DNA of 64,000 nucleotides. It comes from Maribacter hydrothermalis (GTDB taxonomy: Bacteria; Bacteroidota; Bacteroidia; Flavobacteriales; Flavobacteriaceae). The notes beneath the pieces are model-generated. The model had not been told where the DNA came from, ran no database searches, and saw only the letters and a list, made by a program, of their open reading frames with translations. This document shows positions 1-9,320 of the stretch, one piece after another. The stretch lies in NCBI RefSeq assembly GCF_001913155.1, contig NZ_CP018760.1, positions 992,001 to 1,056,000 of the forward strand, read 5' to 3'. The first letter of the stretch is position 1. Each line of letters starts with the position of its first letter. A program made the translations under genes and the position numbers.

Positions 1-1239
1 GACATAATTAAATCCGTTTGTTGTTGGAAATAACGGAATACCATTTGACTTTGTACTTACTAATACTGGGTTGGCCTTAAAGCCAGCGTACCTTAACATT
101 GCTGTTAATAATAAGTTTATATCCGCAACATTTCCCTTCTTCTCTTCATAGGCTTTCTTTACACCATTATTACAACCTACACCGTAATAATCATCCCATG
201 ACATTCTATTTTGAACATATTTAAAAATTTCCGATGCTAATTCGCTTTTATTCTTATTTTTTTCAATAATTAAATCTAAATCATCTTCAAAAAACTTATT
301 TCTTTTTAACTCGTCACCAAAATCGTCATACTTATAAATGGTTGCCGCTACATCTTCCCAAGACTTACTATATATTTTATAACCAGCACTAGGAAATTTA
401 GTCGACTCCAATTCAAACACAACCGAGCTTCTATAGTTTTCAATATTATTCGTAAAATCTACCTCCTTTAAGGCAGGGACATTCTCTGCTTTTATTTCGT
501 AATGTGTTTCTTTAAAATTTAATACACCATTTTGGTTTGCAGTTCTAGTACCATTTACAAATCCAGACCTTGTTTTTTGGCTCTTATATTTATAATTTAT
601 GCTTCTATTATAATGATTAAATTCTTTTAAGGAAACCGTATAAAACCCCTTTGTAAATCTCTTAAACACAAAATATTCTGGTACTTCAACACTTAATTCT
701 ACAGCATCTAAAGGAATAGCATATTGTAAATTAAAATCATCCATATACCCTACCATATCCGAAGCGATATCGAATTTTAAATCTATTACACTTCCCACTT
801 TTGCATTAGGCATTGTTATAGAAACTTGATCCCGATATTTACTTATGTTTTTATTAAATATGCCATCTTTTTTCAATTTTTCCTCTTCTAACTTCCCATC
901 TACAAGGTTAAAAGTATATCCCTTTACATTAAACAGTTCTTGTTTTCCAGTACTAGAATTATATAGAGATATGATATGCGTTGCCCAATCTAAACCTGCT
1001 TTATTATAAATTTTAATTCTTAAATGAACTTCACGGGTAGTTGAAAACCCATCTTCTGAAGAATAATCATAAAAAAACCGTTCATTTTTAAAGAGTATCG
1101 CTGCTTCAGCATCCTTATCGTTTTCATGTTGTTTTTGAGTAACTTCTTCTATAGAAACTTTACCAAATTTTATCTCACTTTTTTGTGCTTGAATTACGAA
1201 TGTCAAAAAAGTGAAGATGCTTATTAAAAGTAATTTCAT
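1..1239 (-). CDS. DUF3857/transglutaminase-like secreted protein, 3' end beyond window
   Basis: An open frame runs from an ATG at 1239 off the left edge (413 codons visible, no stop), so the C-terminus is missing. It starts with a typical export signal (MKLLLISIFTFLTFVIQAQ). The middle matches the style of DUF3857 proteins, with a two-beta-sandwich-like N-terminal part and then a transglutaminase-like segment containing YGVGCNNG, where a GDCKG-type active site would be expected. It lies 6 bp downstream of the gene at 1246-3138, which has the same architecture, so the two form a tandem paralogous pair probably read on one transcript. Substrate and role are unknown. Family assignment is from motif and neighbour similarity; the catalytic state cannot be judged from the visible part. 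Confidence 0.8.
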   Translation of the reverse strand, partial: MKLLLISIFTFLTFVIQAQKSEIKFGKVSIEEVTQKQHENDKDAEAAILFKNERFFYDYSSEDGFSTTREVHLRIKIYNKAGLDWATHIISLYNSSTGKQELFNVKGYTFNLVDGKLEEEKLKKDGIFNKNISKYRDQVSITMPNAKVGSVIDLKFDIASDMVGYMDDFNLQYAIPLDAVELSVEVPEYFVFKRFTKGFYTVSLKEFNHYNRSINYKYKSQKTRSGFVNGTRTANQNGVLNFKETHYEIKAENVPALKEVDFTNNIENYRSSVVFELESTKFPSAGYKIYSKSWEDVAATIYKYDDFGDELKRNKFFEDDLDLIIEKNKNKSELASEIFKYVQNRMSWDDYYGVGCNNGVKKAYEEKKGNVADINLLLTAMLRYAGFKANPVLVSTKSNGIPLFPTTNGFNYV

Positions 1240-1245
1240 TAATTA

Positions 1246-3138
1246 TTATTTTTTAATTAATACAATTTTAGATGAGTCGACCCTGGATATGGTTTTTCTA
1301 AACTCTCTATAGTCTTCATAAGAAGTTTTAGGGAAACTTCCTGACTTCATCAATAATCTTCTTTTATAACGTATTTTATTTTCAGAAAGGTGTTCCACCG
1401 TAACTTCATATTCACCAAACTCGTTATTAATTTTGGTAGGTTTTAAATTTGCTTCAACGGTAAACCCTTTTGGTAGTTCTATTATAAAATCATCTTCATC
1501 CAAATACCCCCTTTTAATAACAACTTCGCGCTTTCTGTTATTATCTCTTTTTGGCACATAGGCATTTCTGTTTAACATATTAGGAGCAAATAGAATGCGA
1601 TCTCCCGCTTTTGACAAATAGCCCATTGTTTTAAAATTTACTTTTTCAGTAGTTACTATACTATCCTTATTATTAATTAGCTCATGACTTTGAATTTGAA
1701 TTGCATTTACATAGTCCCAATAATTTTTATAATACTTTTCTATATCCTCTTTACTATCATTTGCCAACCCATATTTTTGATTATACTGTATACCTGAGCT
1801 CTTTATTTCTACTTGTGCATTTATTACAGATTCTCCTAATTGTATTTTAGCCTTGGTTGTCTGTTTACTTTGTTCTGGCCGATAATGTCTAGACTTTACC
1901 ATTTCGCCTCCATTAGGCCCAACTTTTAGCACATATCTATTATCAGTAAAAGTTCCTAAAAAATTAGCTGGTACTTCTTGACTGGTACACTCTAACCAAA
2001 TTTCTTCATTTTCTAAGGGCACGTTTAAAAAAGCATGATTTCCTTGCAACGAAGGAAAATCATAATCTAAACTTTTCATCCGTGCATCGGCAGATACTAT
2101 AGTGTAGAATGATTCAATCCCCACGGCTTTTAATAGTGACATGGTGTAATTAGTTAGTCCTTTACAGTCCCCATATTTTACCCTATCAACCTCATCAGCA
2201 TTTATAGGCATCCATCCCCCTATACCCATTTGAACACTTATGTACCTTGTATTATCTTGTACAAATTGATACACTTTTTTTATTATTTCTTTCTCGTCTT
2301 CTATCCCCTTTACTAATTGTTGTACTTTTTGTATTGTTGCAGTATTTAGTTCTCCCCTATCCACTAAAAGCGAATTATAAATCCAACTTCCAAATTCTTT
2401 CCAAGAAGTAGCGTACCCATCTATGCCTTTCAAATGAAAATTATTTAATGCTAGTTGTACATTAGGGGTAAAATCTACAAACTCAGGGTCAAAATCTTCA
2501 GATTCAAGTGCTCTTAAATTTGTTGCACTATATTTTACTCCGTTGGTATTGTTAGTGCCCTCTATTTTAAAAGATTCTAGGTTATTATCTTTAAACCTAT
2601 ATTTTATTTCCACCGGTACACTTAAAGAAAATTCACTCTTTTCTACACTTATTCTATACCCATCTAAAAAATACCAACGCGGCATAAAAGCAGTATCTGA
2701 GGTAGTATATTTTTTCTCTAAAACTATTGTATAAGGATAATCAACGGGAGTATACTTAAGAAATTTTACCCTAGAATCTGAATATAGGGTTCCTTCGCCG
2801 GTGGCTGTTTGATCTTTAAAATCTTTTTCTTTAAACTTTTCTATTTCTTCGCCATTTGCATCATAGATTATGGCAACAAGATTTTTTATAGCTGTTTCTT
2901 TATCATAAAATGCCATTGCACTTACATGTTTAGATCCTTTTTCATTAATAACTGTGACTGCTCTGGTTGAGGTAATCTCCATAAAATCTGAAGACTTTAC
3001 TAGAATATTCATTTGATCTAAACGAACAACAGCATCGGCGTTCTTTAAGAGGGCAGAATCTATTTTTGAAAAATTATATTCTTGCGAAACTGCAGTTTGA
3101 GTTATTGTTAAAAAAAACAATACTAGTAATATGCGCAT
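1246..3138 (-). CDS. DUF3857 domain-containing transglutaminase-like protein
   Basis: This 630-residue protein has a cleavable signal (MRILLVLFFLTITQTAVSQ). Residues about 55-200 fit the DUF3857 domain. A transglutaminase-like core follows, with the Cys motif YGDCKG (Cys325) and the His motif NHAFLNV (His368), the expected order for a papain-like Cys-His pair. The C-terminal third is beta-rich. Such proteins are common in Bacteroidota, are exported to periplasm or surface, and have no settled substrate. It follows dtd by 79 bp and precedes a paralogue by 6 bp. A perfect 19-bp palindrome lies 46 bp upstream of its start. Family assignment is confident; function is not. Confidence 0.88.
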   Translation of the reverse strand: MRILLVLFFLTITQTAVSQEYNFSKIDSALLKNADAVVRLDQMNILVKSSDFMEITSTRAVTVINEKGSKHVSAMAFYDKETAIKNLVAIIYDANGEEIEKFKEKDFKDQTATGEGTLYSDSRVKFLKYTPVDYPYTIVLEKKYTTSDTAFMPRWYFLDGYRISVEKSEFSLSVPVEIKYRFKDNNLESFKIEGTNNTNGVKYSATNLRALESEDFDPEFVDFTPNVQLALNNFHLKGIDGYATSWKEFGSWIYNSLLVDRGELNTATIQKVQQLVKGIEDEKEIIKKVYQFVQDNTRYISVQMGIGGWMPINADEVDRVKYGDCKGLTNYTMSLLKAVGIESFYTIVSADARMKSLDYDFPSLQGNHAFLNVPLENEEIWLECTSQEVPANFLGTFTDNRYVLKVGPNGGEMVKSRHYRPEQSKQTTKAKIQLGESVINAQVEIKSSGIQYNQKYGLANDSKEDIEKYYKNYWDYVNAIQIQSHELINNKDSIVTTEKVNFKTMGYLSKAGDRILFAPNMLNRNAYVPKRDNNRKREVVIKRGYLDEDDFIIELPKGFTVEANLKPTKINNEFGEYEVTVEHLSENKIRYKRRLLMKSGSFPKTSYEDYREFRKTISRVDSSKIVLIKK

Positions 3139-3184
3139 TTAATTTGGTTGGCTGGTTTTTATCCAAACGATAAAAAACATAGGT

Positions 3185-3203
3185 TTCTTACAAATTGTAA
3201 GAA
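3185..3203. promoter_or_regulatory. 19-bp palindrome upstream of DUF3857 gene
   Basis: TTCTTACAA-a-TTGTAAGAA is a perfect inverted repeat around one central base, in the 79-bp gap between dtd and the DUF3857 gene. No U-tract follows directly, so it looks more like a protein-binding site than a terminator. Role is inferred only. Confidence 0.3.
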
Positions 3204-3217
3204 TTATTTACAGAATT

Positions 3218-3670
3218 TTAATCTTTATTTTTTGTATCAATCATTATTGTTACCGGTCCATCATTCAACAATTCTACCTTCATATCCGCACCAAATACAC
3301 CCGCGCCAACTTTTTTACCCATTTTAGATTCCAATGTTTTAATGAAAGCTTCGTATAACGGAATTGAAACATCTGGTCTTGCCGCTTTAATATAGGAGGG
3401 GCGATTTCCTTTTTTAGTACTGGCATGTAGCGTAAACTGACTCACTACAATTGCATCACCTTTATTATCTAAAAGTGAATTATTCATTACTCCATCCTCA
3501 TCATTAAAAATGCGAAGGTTAACTATCTTGTTAGACAACCAATCTATATCTTCTTGTGTATCTAAATATTCTATACCTAACAGAATTAGAACTCCATTAG
3601 TAATTCTGCTTATTTGCTTTTCATCTACTGTTACACTAGCTTTTGAAACACGTTGTATTACTACCTTCAT
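3218..3670 (-). CDS. dtd: D-aminoacyl-tRNA deacylase
   Basis: A 150-residue Dtd-family protein that hydrolyses D-aminoacyl-tRNAs (and glycyl-tRNA-Ala in characterised homologues) in the cytoplasm. It begins MKVVIQRVSKASV and carries the SQFTL motif near residue 78 and the NDGPVT (Gly-Pro) motif near residue 137, which are the two signature motifs of the DTD fold. Length is normal for the family. Its ATG overlaps the rsgA stop as ATGA, so it is translationally coupled to a ribosome-assembly gene. Nothing unusual. Confidence 0.96.
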   Translation of the reverse strand: MKVVIQRVSKASVTVDEKQISRITNGVLILLGIEYLDTQEDIDWLSNKIVNLRIFNDEDGVMNNSLLDNKGDAIVVSQFTLHASTKKGNRPSYIKAARPDVSIPLYEAFIKTLESKMGKKVGAGVFGADMKVELLNDGPVTIMIDTKNKD

Positions 3671-4620
3671 TTTTTATTGTCGTGTATATCCACCCTATAA
3701 TTCTCATCTTCTCCTTTTACCATCTGCAAATAACTATTATACCTGCTCCAAGCAATTTCACCAGTTTCCAAAGCATCTTTTACCGCACATTTGGGCTCAT
3801 CTATATGTATACAATTATTAAACTTACAGTCTTGTTTCAATTTAAAAAATTCCGGAAAATAGTTGCCAATTTCCTCCTTTTCCATATCTACAATGCCAAA
3901 TCCTTTTATACCTGGGGTATCTATAATACGGGCGTTAAAACTTAAATCGAACATTTCGGCAAATGTAGTGGTATGTTGCCCTTGTAAATGTTGTTCGGAA
4001 ATTTGTTTGGTTTTAATATCTAAATCGGGCTCTATCGTATTTACCAATGTTGATTTACCAACTCCTGAATGACCAGAAAACATAGAGGTTTTACCCTTCA
4101 TCATTTCTTTGACTTTATCAACATTTTTACCCGTCGCGGCAGATATACCAATACAGGTATACCCAATTTTACGATATAGCGCTGCCAAGAATTTAATTTC
4201 ATCTAATTCTTCTGGCGCATATGTGTCCACTTTATTAAACAATAGGATTACAGGAATTTCATATGCTTCGGCAGTAATTAAAAAACGATCTATAAAAACT
4301 GGGTAAGTAGGCGGATTATTTAACGTAACCAATAAAAAAACTTGATCTAAATTAGCAGCAATGATATGGGTCTGTTTAGAAAGATTCACAGACTTACGAA
4401 TAATGTAGTTTTTACGAGTATTAATTTCATTGATAATACCGATGGTATCATCGCCAATGGTCTCAACCTCAAAGCGTACACGATCACCAACGGCTACGGG
4501 ATTTGTACTTTTTATACCCTTTATTCTAAACTTTCCTTTTATCCTACATTCATAGAAATCACCATTTTCTGCCTTAACAGTGTACCAACTTCCCGTAGAT
4601 TTATAAACAATTCCTACCAT
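3667..4620 (-). CDS. rsgA: Small ribosomal subunit biogenesis GTPase RsgA
   Basis: A 317-residue circularly permuted GTPase that acts in late maturation of the 30S subunit. An N-terminal OB-fold (residues 1-75) is followed by the permuted G motifs: G4 NKVD near residue 130, the P-loop GHSGVGKST near residue 183 and G3 DTPG near residue 238. The C-terminal zinc knuckle shows the Cys-x-His-Cys pattern (CKFNNCIHIDEPKC). All family elements are present and length is normal. It is first in the run rsgA-dtd, overlapping dtd by 4 bp. It is divergent from the gene at 4728. Confidence 0.97.
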   Translation of the reverse strand: MVGIVYKSTGSWYTVKAENGDFYECRIKGKFRIKGIKSTNPVAVGDRVRFEVETIGDDTIGIINEINTRKNYIIRKSVNLSKQTHIIAANLDQVFLLVTLNNPPTYPVFIDRFLITAEAYEIPVILLFNKVDTYAPEELDEIKFLAALYRKIGYTCIGISAATGKNVDKVKEMMKGKTSMFSGHSGVGKSTLVNTIEPDLDIKTKQISEQHLQGQHTTTFAEMFDLSFNARIIDTPGIKGFGIVDMEKEEIGNYFPEFFKLKQDCKFNNCIHIDEPKCAVKDALETGEIAWSRYNSYLQMVKGEDENYRVDIHDNKK

Positions 4621-4727
4621 TTACCCTAAAATCCTTCCTTTTATACAAAGTAACTGCTTTCAATATAAAAAATACTATAAATTTGAATTTCAAAATAAAA
4701 CATTAAAAATTAACCAATAACCTGAAA

Positions 4728-5540
4728 ATGAAATCAATTAAAAAATTATTCCTATTTGCTGTATTTGTGATTACCTCTGTTGGTACTGCACAAGAAACTA
4801 TCACGAATGAATCTGTAATACAAATGGTTGAACTTGGGTTTGACGATTACATGATCATAGATAAAATAAACACTTCCGATGTTAAGTTCGATGCTTCTAT
4901 ATCTGCATTGGGTGCTATGAAAAATGCAGGTGTTTCTTCTGAAGTACTGTCCTTAATTATGGACAAGTCTAAACAAAACACCATGTCTAAAACTGGTATT
5001 TATTATACTGATGTCAATGGTGATGACAAATTAGTTCAGCCAAGTGTATTTTCTGGAGCAAACTCTAATCAAGTTGCACAAAAACTGGTTTCAGGTTTAA
5101 TTAACTCGAAACAAAAAGCGCAATTACCTAAAACACAATCGAACAATGTTATTCGCCAAAGTCAACCTGAATTTACTTTCATATTTGACCCAAGCGTAAC
5201 ACAAGTGGATAATATGCAAAACAACCAAGGTGGAGATACCGGTATCTTTAATTGGTGGTTTAGAATGGCAAGTAACCCCAACGAATTTGTTTTGGTAAAA
5301 CTTACGGTTAAGGAGAATAAGAACCTAAGAGAGGTTATTACTGGCAAAAGCAGCTGGATCACTAGCAGTAGCGGTATAGATCCTAAATATGCACTTAACT
5401 TTGCAATTGAGGAAATTGAAGGAAACAAGTTCAAAGTTACGCCAGATGCTTTAGAGCCAGGCGAATATTGCTTTATCTATCAAGGTCAAGTACCTCAGGG
5501 TAGAGAGAACCAATCCGTATTTGATTTCTCTATTCAATAG
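4728..5540 (+). CDS. Exported protein of unknown function
   Basis: A 270-residue protein with a signal peptide (cleavage probably after VGTAQ). Residues 25-85 form a helical segment (SVIQMVELGFDDYMIIDKI, then VSSEVLSLIMDK), a pattern I associate with other flavobacterial secreted proteins but cannot name as a domain. The C-terminal 100 residues are beta-rich and end in a compact fold with one Cys (EYCFIYQG). It is a single-gene transcript: a possible minus-7 box TAAATTTG (4678-4685) lies upstream and a strong terminator follows 24 bp after the stop. No function is assigned. Confidence 0.85.
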   Translation: MKSIKKLFLFAVFVITSVGTAQETITNESVIQMVELGFDDYMIIDKINTSDVKFDASISALGAMKNAGVSSEVLSLIMDKSKQNTMSKTGIYYTDVNGDDKLVQPSVFSGANSNQVAQKLVSGLINSKQKAQLPKTQSNNVIRQSQPEFTFIFDPSVTQVDNMQNNQGGDTGIFNWWFRMASNPNEFVLVKLTVKENKNLREVITGKSSWITSSSGIDPKYALNFAIEEIEGNKFKVTPDALEPGEYCFIYQGQVPQGRENQSVFDFSIQ

Positions 5541-5564
5541 AACAAAAACACATAAATTATGGTT

Positions 5565-5597
5565 AGTCCCGATGCTTTTAGTATCGGGACTTTTTTT
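5565..5597 (+). terminator. Rho-independent terminator
   Basis: A 9-bp perfect stem AGTCCCGAT/ATCGGGACT with a 9-nt loop is followed by a run of T, 24 bp after the stop of the 4728-5540 gene. Confidence 0.9.
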
Positions 5598-5732
5598 CTA
5601 CTGGTTTTCTGGTAGATTTTCATAAGGGTTTAGCACCATTTTAAAATAGCATATAAGGTATTTCTTTGTTATCTACATTTTACCTTTTACTTTAGTCAAA
5701 CAAACTTTAATCATTTTCAAAAAACCAGCATC

Positions 5733-6173
5733 ATGAAAAAAATTATTTTATTTAGCTTTTTCTCCTTCATAGGCATAACAGCGTTAACTGCGCAAGAATA
5801 CAAAGTAATTACAAGTGTAGAATCTATTGTCCCTAGCGGATTAGGGCGTTCTAGAATTATTGATGCGAATGCAGAAAGAGATTACAAAGAATTCTCTTCC
5901 ACACAAACCGAAGATGACAATACTAGAAACAAAGCCGACCGTGGTGATATTCGTGTAAAAGATTTTGAAGAAACCAAATTGCTTAACTTTTACAATATTG
6001 CTGGAATACGTTTTCAGAATATAGCTGCCAATGATGCCCTCATCTCTTCTAAGCTAAGTGATATGACAGCAAATGGTTGGGAACTTGTTTTTGTCACCAG
6101 TGGCGTTGAAGCAGATGCCGGAAACACAGACGGACAAGGTATTTTCATTACCCGATACATCTTTAAAAGATAA
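5733..6173 (+). CDS. Exported protein of unknown function
   Basis: A 146-residue protein with a signal peptide (MKKIILFSFFSFIGITALTAQ). The mature part has a charged middle (DDNTRNKADRGD) and a C-terminal half resembling small DUF4177-like folds (LSDMTANGWELVFVTSGV...IFITRYIFKR), as in proteins that pair a WELV-type strand with a terminal strand. That resemblance is weak. It is monocistronic: 192 bp after the previous gene and closed by a strong terminator shared with the convergent aromatic operon. Confidence 0.8.
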   Translation: MKKIILFSFFSFIGITALTAQEYKVITSVESIVPSGLGRSRIIDANAERDYKEFSSTQTEDDNTRNKADRGDIRVKDFEETKLLNFYNIAGIRFQNIAANDALISSKLSDMTANGWELVFVTSGVEADAGNTDGQGIFITRYIFKR

Positions 6174-6180
6174 ATAAAAA

Positions 6181-6212
6181 AAAGCCCGGTATTTATATAC
6201 CGGGCTTTTTTT
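6181..6212. terminator. Bidirectional terminator
   Basis: AAAGCCCGGTAT and ATACCGGGCTTT form a perfect 12-bp stem around a 4-nt loop, with A and T runs on both sides. It sits between the convergent genes ending at 6173 (plus) and 6215 (minus), so it ends both transcripts. Confidence 0.93.
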
Positions 6213-6214
6213 AT

Positions 6215-7297
6215 TTAAGCGTTCACTATTTTTTCTTGGTGTCTAATAGACTCTTGGTGTATAGCTTTGAACATGCGTAGCACAAACTCCTCACTTAATC
6301 CTTTGCTTTCACCTTCAAGAATCATTGCTCCTAAAATTTCGTTCCAACGTGTACTTTGCAATACTGCTACGTTTTTTTCTTTTTTAAGTTCACCAATAGC
6401 ATCTGAAGTTTTCATACGTTTACCTAAAGTCTCAATTAATTGATTATCTAAAATATCAATATTTGCCCTTAGGTTGTTTAATTTGGCATTGTATTCCGCC
6501 TCGCTATTACCTTCTTTTCGAATTTTAAGGTCTTTCATTATCTGTACCAATTTTGCCGGTGTAACCTGCTGTGCAGCATCACTCCATGCGTTATCCGGAT
6601 CATGGTGCGTTTCTATCATTAACCCGTCAAAGTTAAGATCTAAGGCGGTTTGCGACACATCAAAAATCATTTCTCTATTTCCTGTAATGTGCGATGGGTC
6701 GTTGATAATTGGTAAATCTGGAAATTTAGTTTGTAAATCAATCGCCATTTGCCACTCTGGAATATTTCTATATTTAGTTTTCTCGTAAGTTGAGAAACCT
6801 CTATGAATTACCCCTAAATTTTTAATATCCGCTGTAGCCAAACGCTCAACAGCTCCTAACCATAATGCTAAATCTGGATTTACAGGATTTTTCACCAATA
6901 CTATTTTATCGGTACCCTTTAATGCATCAGCAATTTCTTGAATGATAAACGGGCTTACCGTTGATCTTGCTCCAATCCATAATAAATCAATATCATGCTC
7001 TAAAGCCAATTCAACATGTGCACGGTTTGCTACTTCGGTAGCTGTTTTCATTCCTGTTTCTGCTTTTACCTTTTGAAGCCATTTAAGGCCCAATGCGCCT
7101 ACACCTTCAAAATTTCCTGGGCGAGTACGGGGTTTCCAAATACCAGCCCTGTAATAGTTTACATCGGTATCTTTTAAAGAACGTGCTATCCCTAACACTT
7201 GTTCTTCTGTTTCCGCACTACATGGCCCTGCTATTACTAGTGGATGGTCTAGCTTTAAATCATCCAACCATGTTCTCATTTGTTTTGAATTTTCCAT
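6215..7297 (-). CDS. Bifunctional DAHP synthase / chorismate mutase (type II)
   Basis: A 360-residue fusion. Residues 1-260 form a KDO8P-like (type I-beta) 3-deoxy-7-phosphoheptulonate synthase, with AGPCSAET near residue 21 and the substrate-loop motif WIGARSTVSPF near residue 112. Residues 270-360 form an all-helical AroQ chorismate mutase (NLRANIDILDNQLIETLGKR...). It thus catalyses both the entry step of the shikimate pathway and the chorismate-to-prephenate branch step. In a characterised homologue from Prevotella the mutase domain also transmits allosteric feedback by prephenate to the synthase domain; similar control here is inference. It is last in the pheA-aminotransferase-tyrA operon and starts 6 bp after tyrA ends. 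Confidence 0.95.
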   Translation of the reverse strand: MENSKQMRTWLDDLKLDHPLVIAGPCSAETEEQVLGIARSLKDTDVNYYRAGIWKPRTRPGNFEGVGALGLKWLQKVKAETGMKTATEVANRAHVELALEHDIDLLWIGARSTVSPFIIQEIADALKGTDKIVLVKNPVNPDLALWLGAVERLATADIKNLGVIHRGFSTYEKTKYRNIPEWQMAIDLQTKFPDLPIINDPSHITGNREMIFDVSQTALDLNFDGLMIETHHDPDNAWSDAAQQVTPAKLVQIMKDLKIRKEGNSEAEYNAKLNNLRANIDILDNQLIETLGKRMKTSDAIGELKKEKNVAVLQSTRWNEILGAMILEGESKGLSEEFVLRMFKAIHQESIRHQEKIVNA

Positions 7298-7303
7298 TTT
7301 TAA

Positions 7304-8170
7304 TTATTCTATTTCTTGTTTAACCGTATTCCTATTTAAAATTCCTTTAATCTTATTCGTATTATTCATTTCATTATAAATACCCTCATAATCATCTTTT
7401 AACAACAATTCCTTAAATGCTGTAAGATTTTGAATATACTCTTCTAATGTCTCTACTACATTCTCTTTATTCTGCTTAAAAATCGGTGTCCACATAGCTG
7501 GCGAACTTTTTGCCAAACGCACCGTACTTTCAAATCCACTACCTGCCATATCAAAAATATCGCGTTCGTTCTTCTCTTTCTCAATTACAGTTTTACCGAG
7601 CATAAATGCACTTATGTGCGATAAATGAGATACATAAGCAATATGCTTATCATGTGCCACAGGGTTCATATACCTAATTCGCATACCAACGGTCTGAAAA
7701 ACTTTTAAAGCTTTTTCTTGAAGTTTAAAAGCAGTTAACTCCACTTCACAAATGATATTCGTTTTGTCTATGAATAAGTTATTAATTGCTGCAGACGGAC
7801 CGGAGAATTCTGTTCCGGCAATGGGGTGGCATGCTAAAAAGTTTCTTCTCTTTGGATGGCCCTCTAAAACCTTGCAGATCAAAGACTTGGTAGAACCAAC
7901 GTCAAAAACGACACAATCGTCATGTACAGCATCTAATATTGTAGGTAACTCTGTCACCATAACATCAACAGGAATACTTACAATTACCATATCCGCCAGT
8001 GGTAAATCTTGATAAGTTGCCTTTGTATCTACAATACCCAAAGAGAGTGCCTCGGCTAAATTTGCAGCATTAGATTCTATACCATAAACGTTGACATTGT
8101 CAAAGGCAGACTTTATATCTTTTGCCAAAGAACCTCCTATTAAACCAATACCGATTACAAATAAATTCAT
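7304..8170 (-). CDS. tyrA: Prephenate dehydrogenase
   Basis: A 288-residue prephenate dehydrogenase that makes 4-hydroxyphenylpyruvate for tyrosine. The N-terminal Rossmann motif is VIGIGLIGGSLA, and the substrate-site motif HPIAGTEFSG lies near residue 110. The helical dimerisation domain follows. An in-frame TTG at 8188 would lengthen it by six residues inside the upstream gene; I prefer the ATG at 8170 (MNLFVIGIG), which lies 4 bp after the aminotransferase stop and starts at the usual place. No ACT domain is present, so feedback control must act elsewhere in the pathway. Confidence 0.94.
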   Translation of the reverse strand: MNLFVIGIGLIGGSLAKDIKSAFDNVNVYGIESNAANLAEALSLGIVDTKATYQDLPLADMVIVSIPVDVMVTELPTILDAVHDDCVVFDVGSTKSLICKVLEGHPKRRNFLACHPIAGTEFSGPSAAINNLFIDKTNIICEVELTAFKLQEKALKVFQTVGMRIRYMNPVAHDKHIAYVSHLSHISAFMLGKTVIEKEKNERDIFDMAGSGFESTVRLAKSSPAMWTPIFKQNKENVVETLEEYIQNLTAFKELLLKDDYEGIYNEMNNTNKIKGILNRNTVKQEIE

Positions 8171-8174
8171 CTTA

Positions 8175-9320
8175 CTAAAATCTTGCAATTGCTTCTTTTA
8201 TTTTTTCTTCTGTAATACAAAGTGAAAAACGAATATAGCCTTCTCCATTACTTCCAAATATGGTTCCCGGGGTAATGAACAAATCTTTTGTATATAATAC
8301 GTTATCTATAAATTCTTCTGATTGTACACTACCTTCTGGTAATTTTGCCCACACAAATAAGCCTACAGCATCTCTATCATACGTACAATTAAGTGCATCT
8401 GCCAATTGAAAAATTAATTCTCTTCTTGCACTATATACTTTATTTAATTCTACAAACCAATCATCACTACTTTCTAACGCTGCAATGGCTCCTTTTTGAA
8501 TTCCGTAGAACATACCAGAGTCCATATTACTCTTCACCTTTAAAATTGCATTAATGTGTTCTTCACTACCTAAAACAAAACCCACGCGCCAACCCGCCAT
8601 ATTAAAGGTTTTACTTAAAGAATTTAATTCTAAACATACTTCTTTCGCATTTGGGATGCTTAAAATACTCGCCGGTTCCTCGTTTAAGACAAAACTGTAC
8701 GGATTGTCATTTACCAACAGAATACTATGTTGCTTTGCAAAAGCTACTATTTCAACAAACTGGTCTGTGGTTGCCGTAGCACCTGTTGGCATATGCGGAT
8801 AACTTAACCACATAACCTTTACTTTAGATAAATCTTGCTTTGCCAACTTTTCTAAATCAGGAAACCAGCCATTCTCAGCAGTTAAATCGTAATATTTAGG
8901 TATTGCACCTACCAAATTAGTCACTGAGGTATAGGTTGGGTAACCCGGATTAGGAATCAAAACCTCATCACCTTCATTTAAAAAGGAGAGACTAATATGC
9001 ATAATGCCTTCCTTTGAACCCATTAAAGGAAGAATTTCATTCTCAGGATTCGTATCAACATCAAATTTATTCTTATAAAAACTGGATATGGCTTCTCGTA
9101 ATTGAGGTAAACCTTGGTAGTTTTGGTATTGGTGCGCACCAGAGTCCATAACGGCCTCTTGTATTGCATTTAAAACCTTTTGTGACGGAGTCAAATCTGG
9201 ACTACCGATTCCCATATTAATGATAGGCTTACCTTGCGCCATTAAACTGCGGACTTCTCTCAATTTTTTTGAGAAATAGTATTCCTGTATCGTATTCAAC
9301 CTATTGGCTGTCTGCATCAT
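8175..9320 (-). CDS. Class I/II aminotransferase, probably aromatic
   Basis: A 381-residue fold-type I PLP aminotransferase. The Schiff-base lysine is in SLSKTFNMAGWRVGF near residue 236, the NPGYPTY motif lies near residue 123, and RFSLCI near the C-terminus carries the carboxylate-binding Arg. The sequence resembles LL-diaminopimelate or aspartate aminotransferases, but its place between pheA and tyrA argues that it makes Phe and Tyr from phenylpyruvate and 4-hydroxyphenylpyruvate. That substrate choice is inferred from context. Its ATGATG start overlaps the pheA stop by 4 bp, indicating coupling. Confidence 0.9.
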   Translation of the reverse strand: MMQTANRLNTIQEYYFSKKLREVRSLMAQGKPIINMGIGSPDLTPSQKVLNAIQEAVMDSGAHQYQNYQGLPQLREAISSFYKNKFDVDTNPENEILPLMGSKEGIMHISLSFLNEGDEVLIPNPGYPTYTSVTNLVGAIPKYYDLTAENGWFPDLEKLAKQDLSKVKVMWLSYPHMPTGATATTDQFVEIVAFAKQHSILLVNDNPYSFVLNEEPASILSIPNAKEVCLELNSLSKTFNMAGWRVGFVLGSEEHINAILKVKSNMDSGMFYGIQKGAIAALESSDDWFVELNKVYSARRELIFQLADALNCTYDRDAVGLFVWAKLPEGSVQSEEFIDNVLYTKDLFITPGTIFGSNGEGYIRFSLCITEEKIKEAIARF

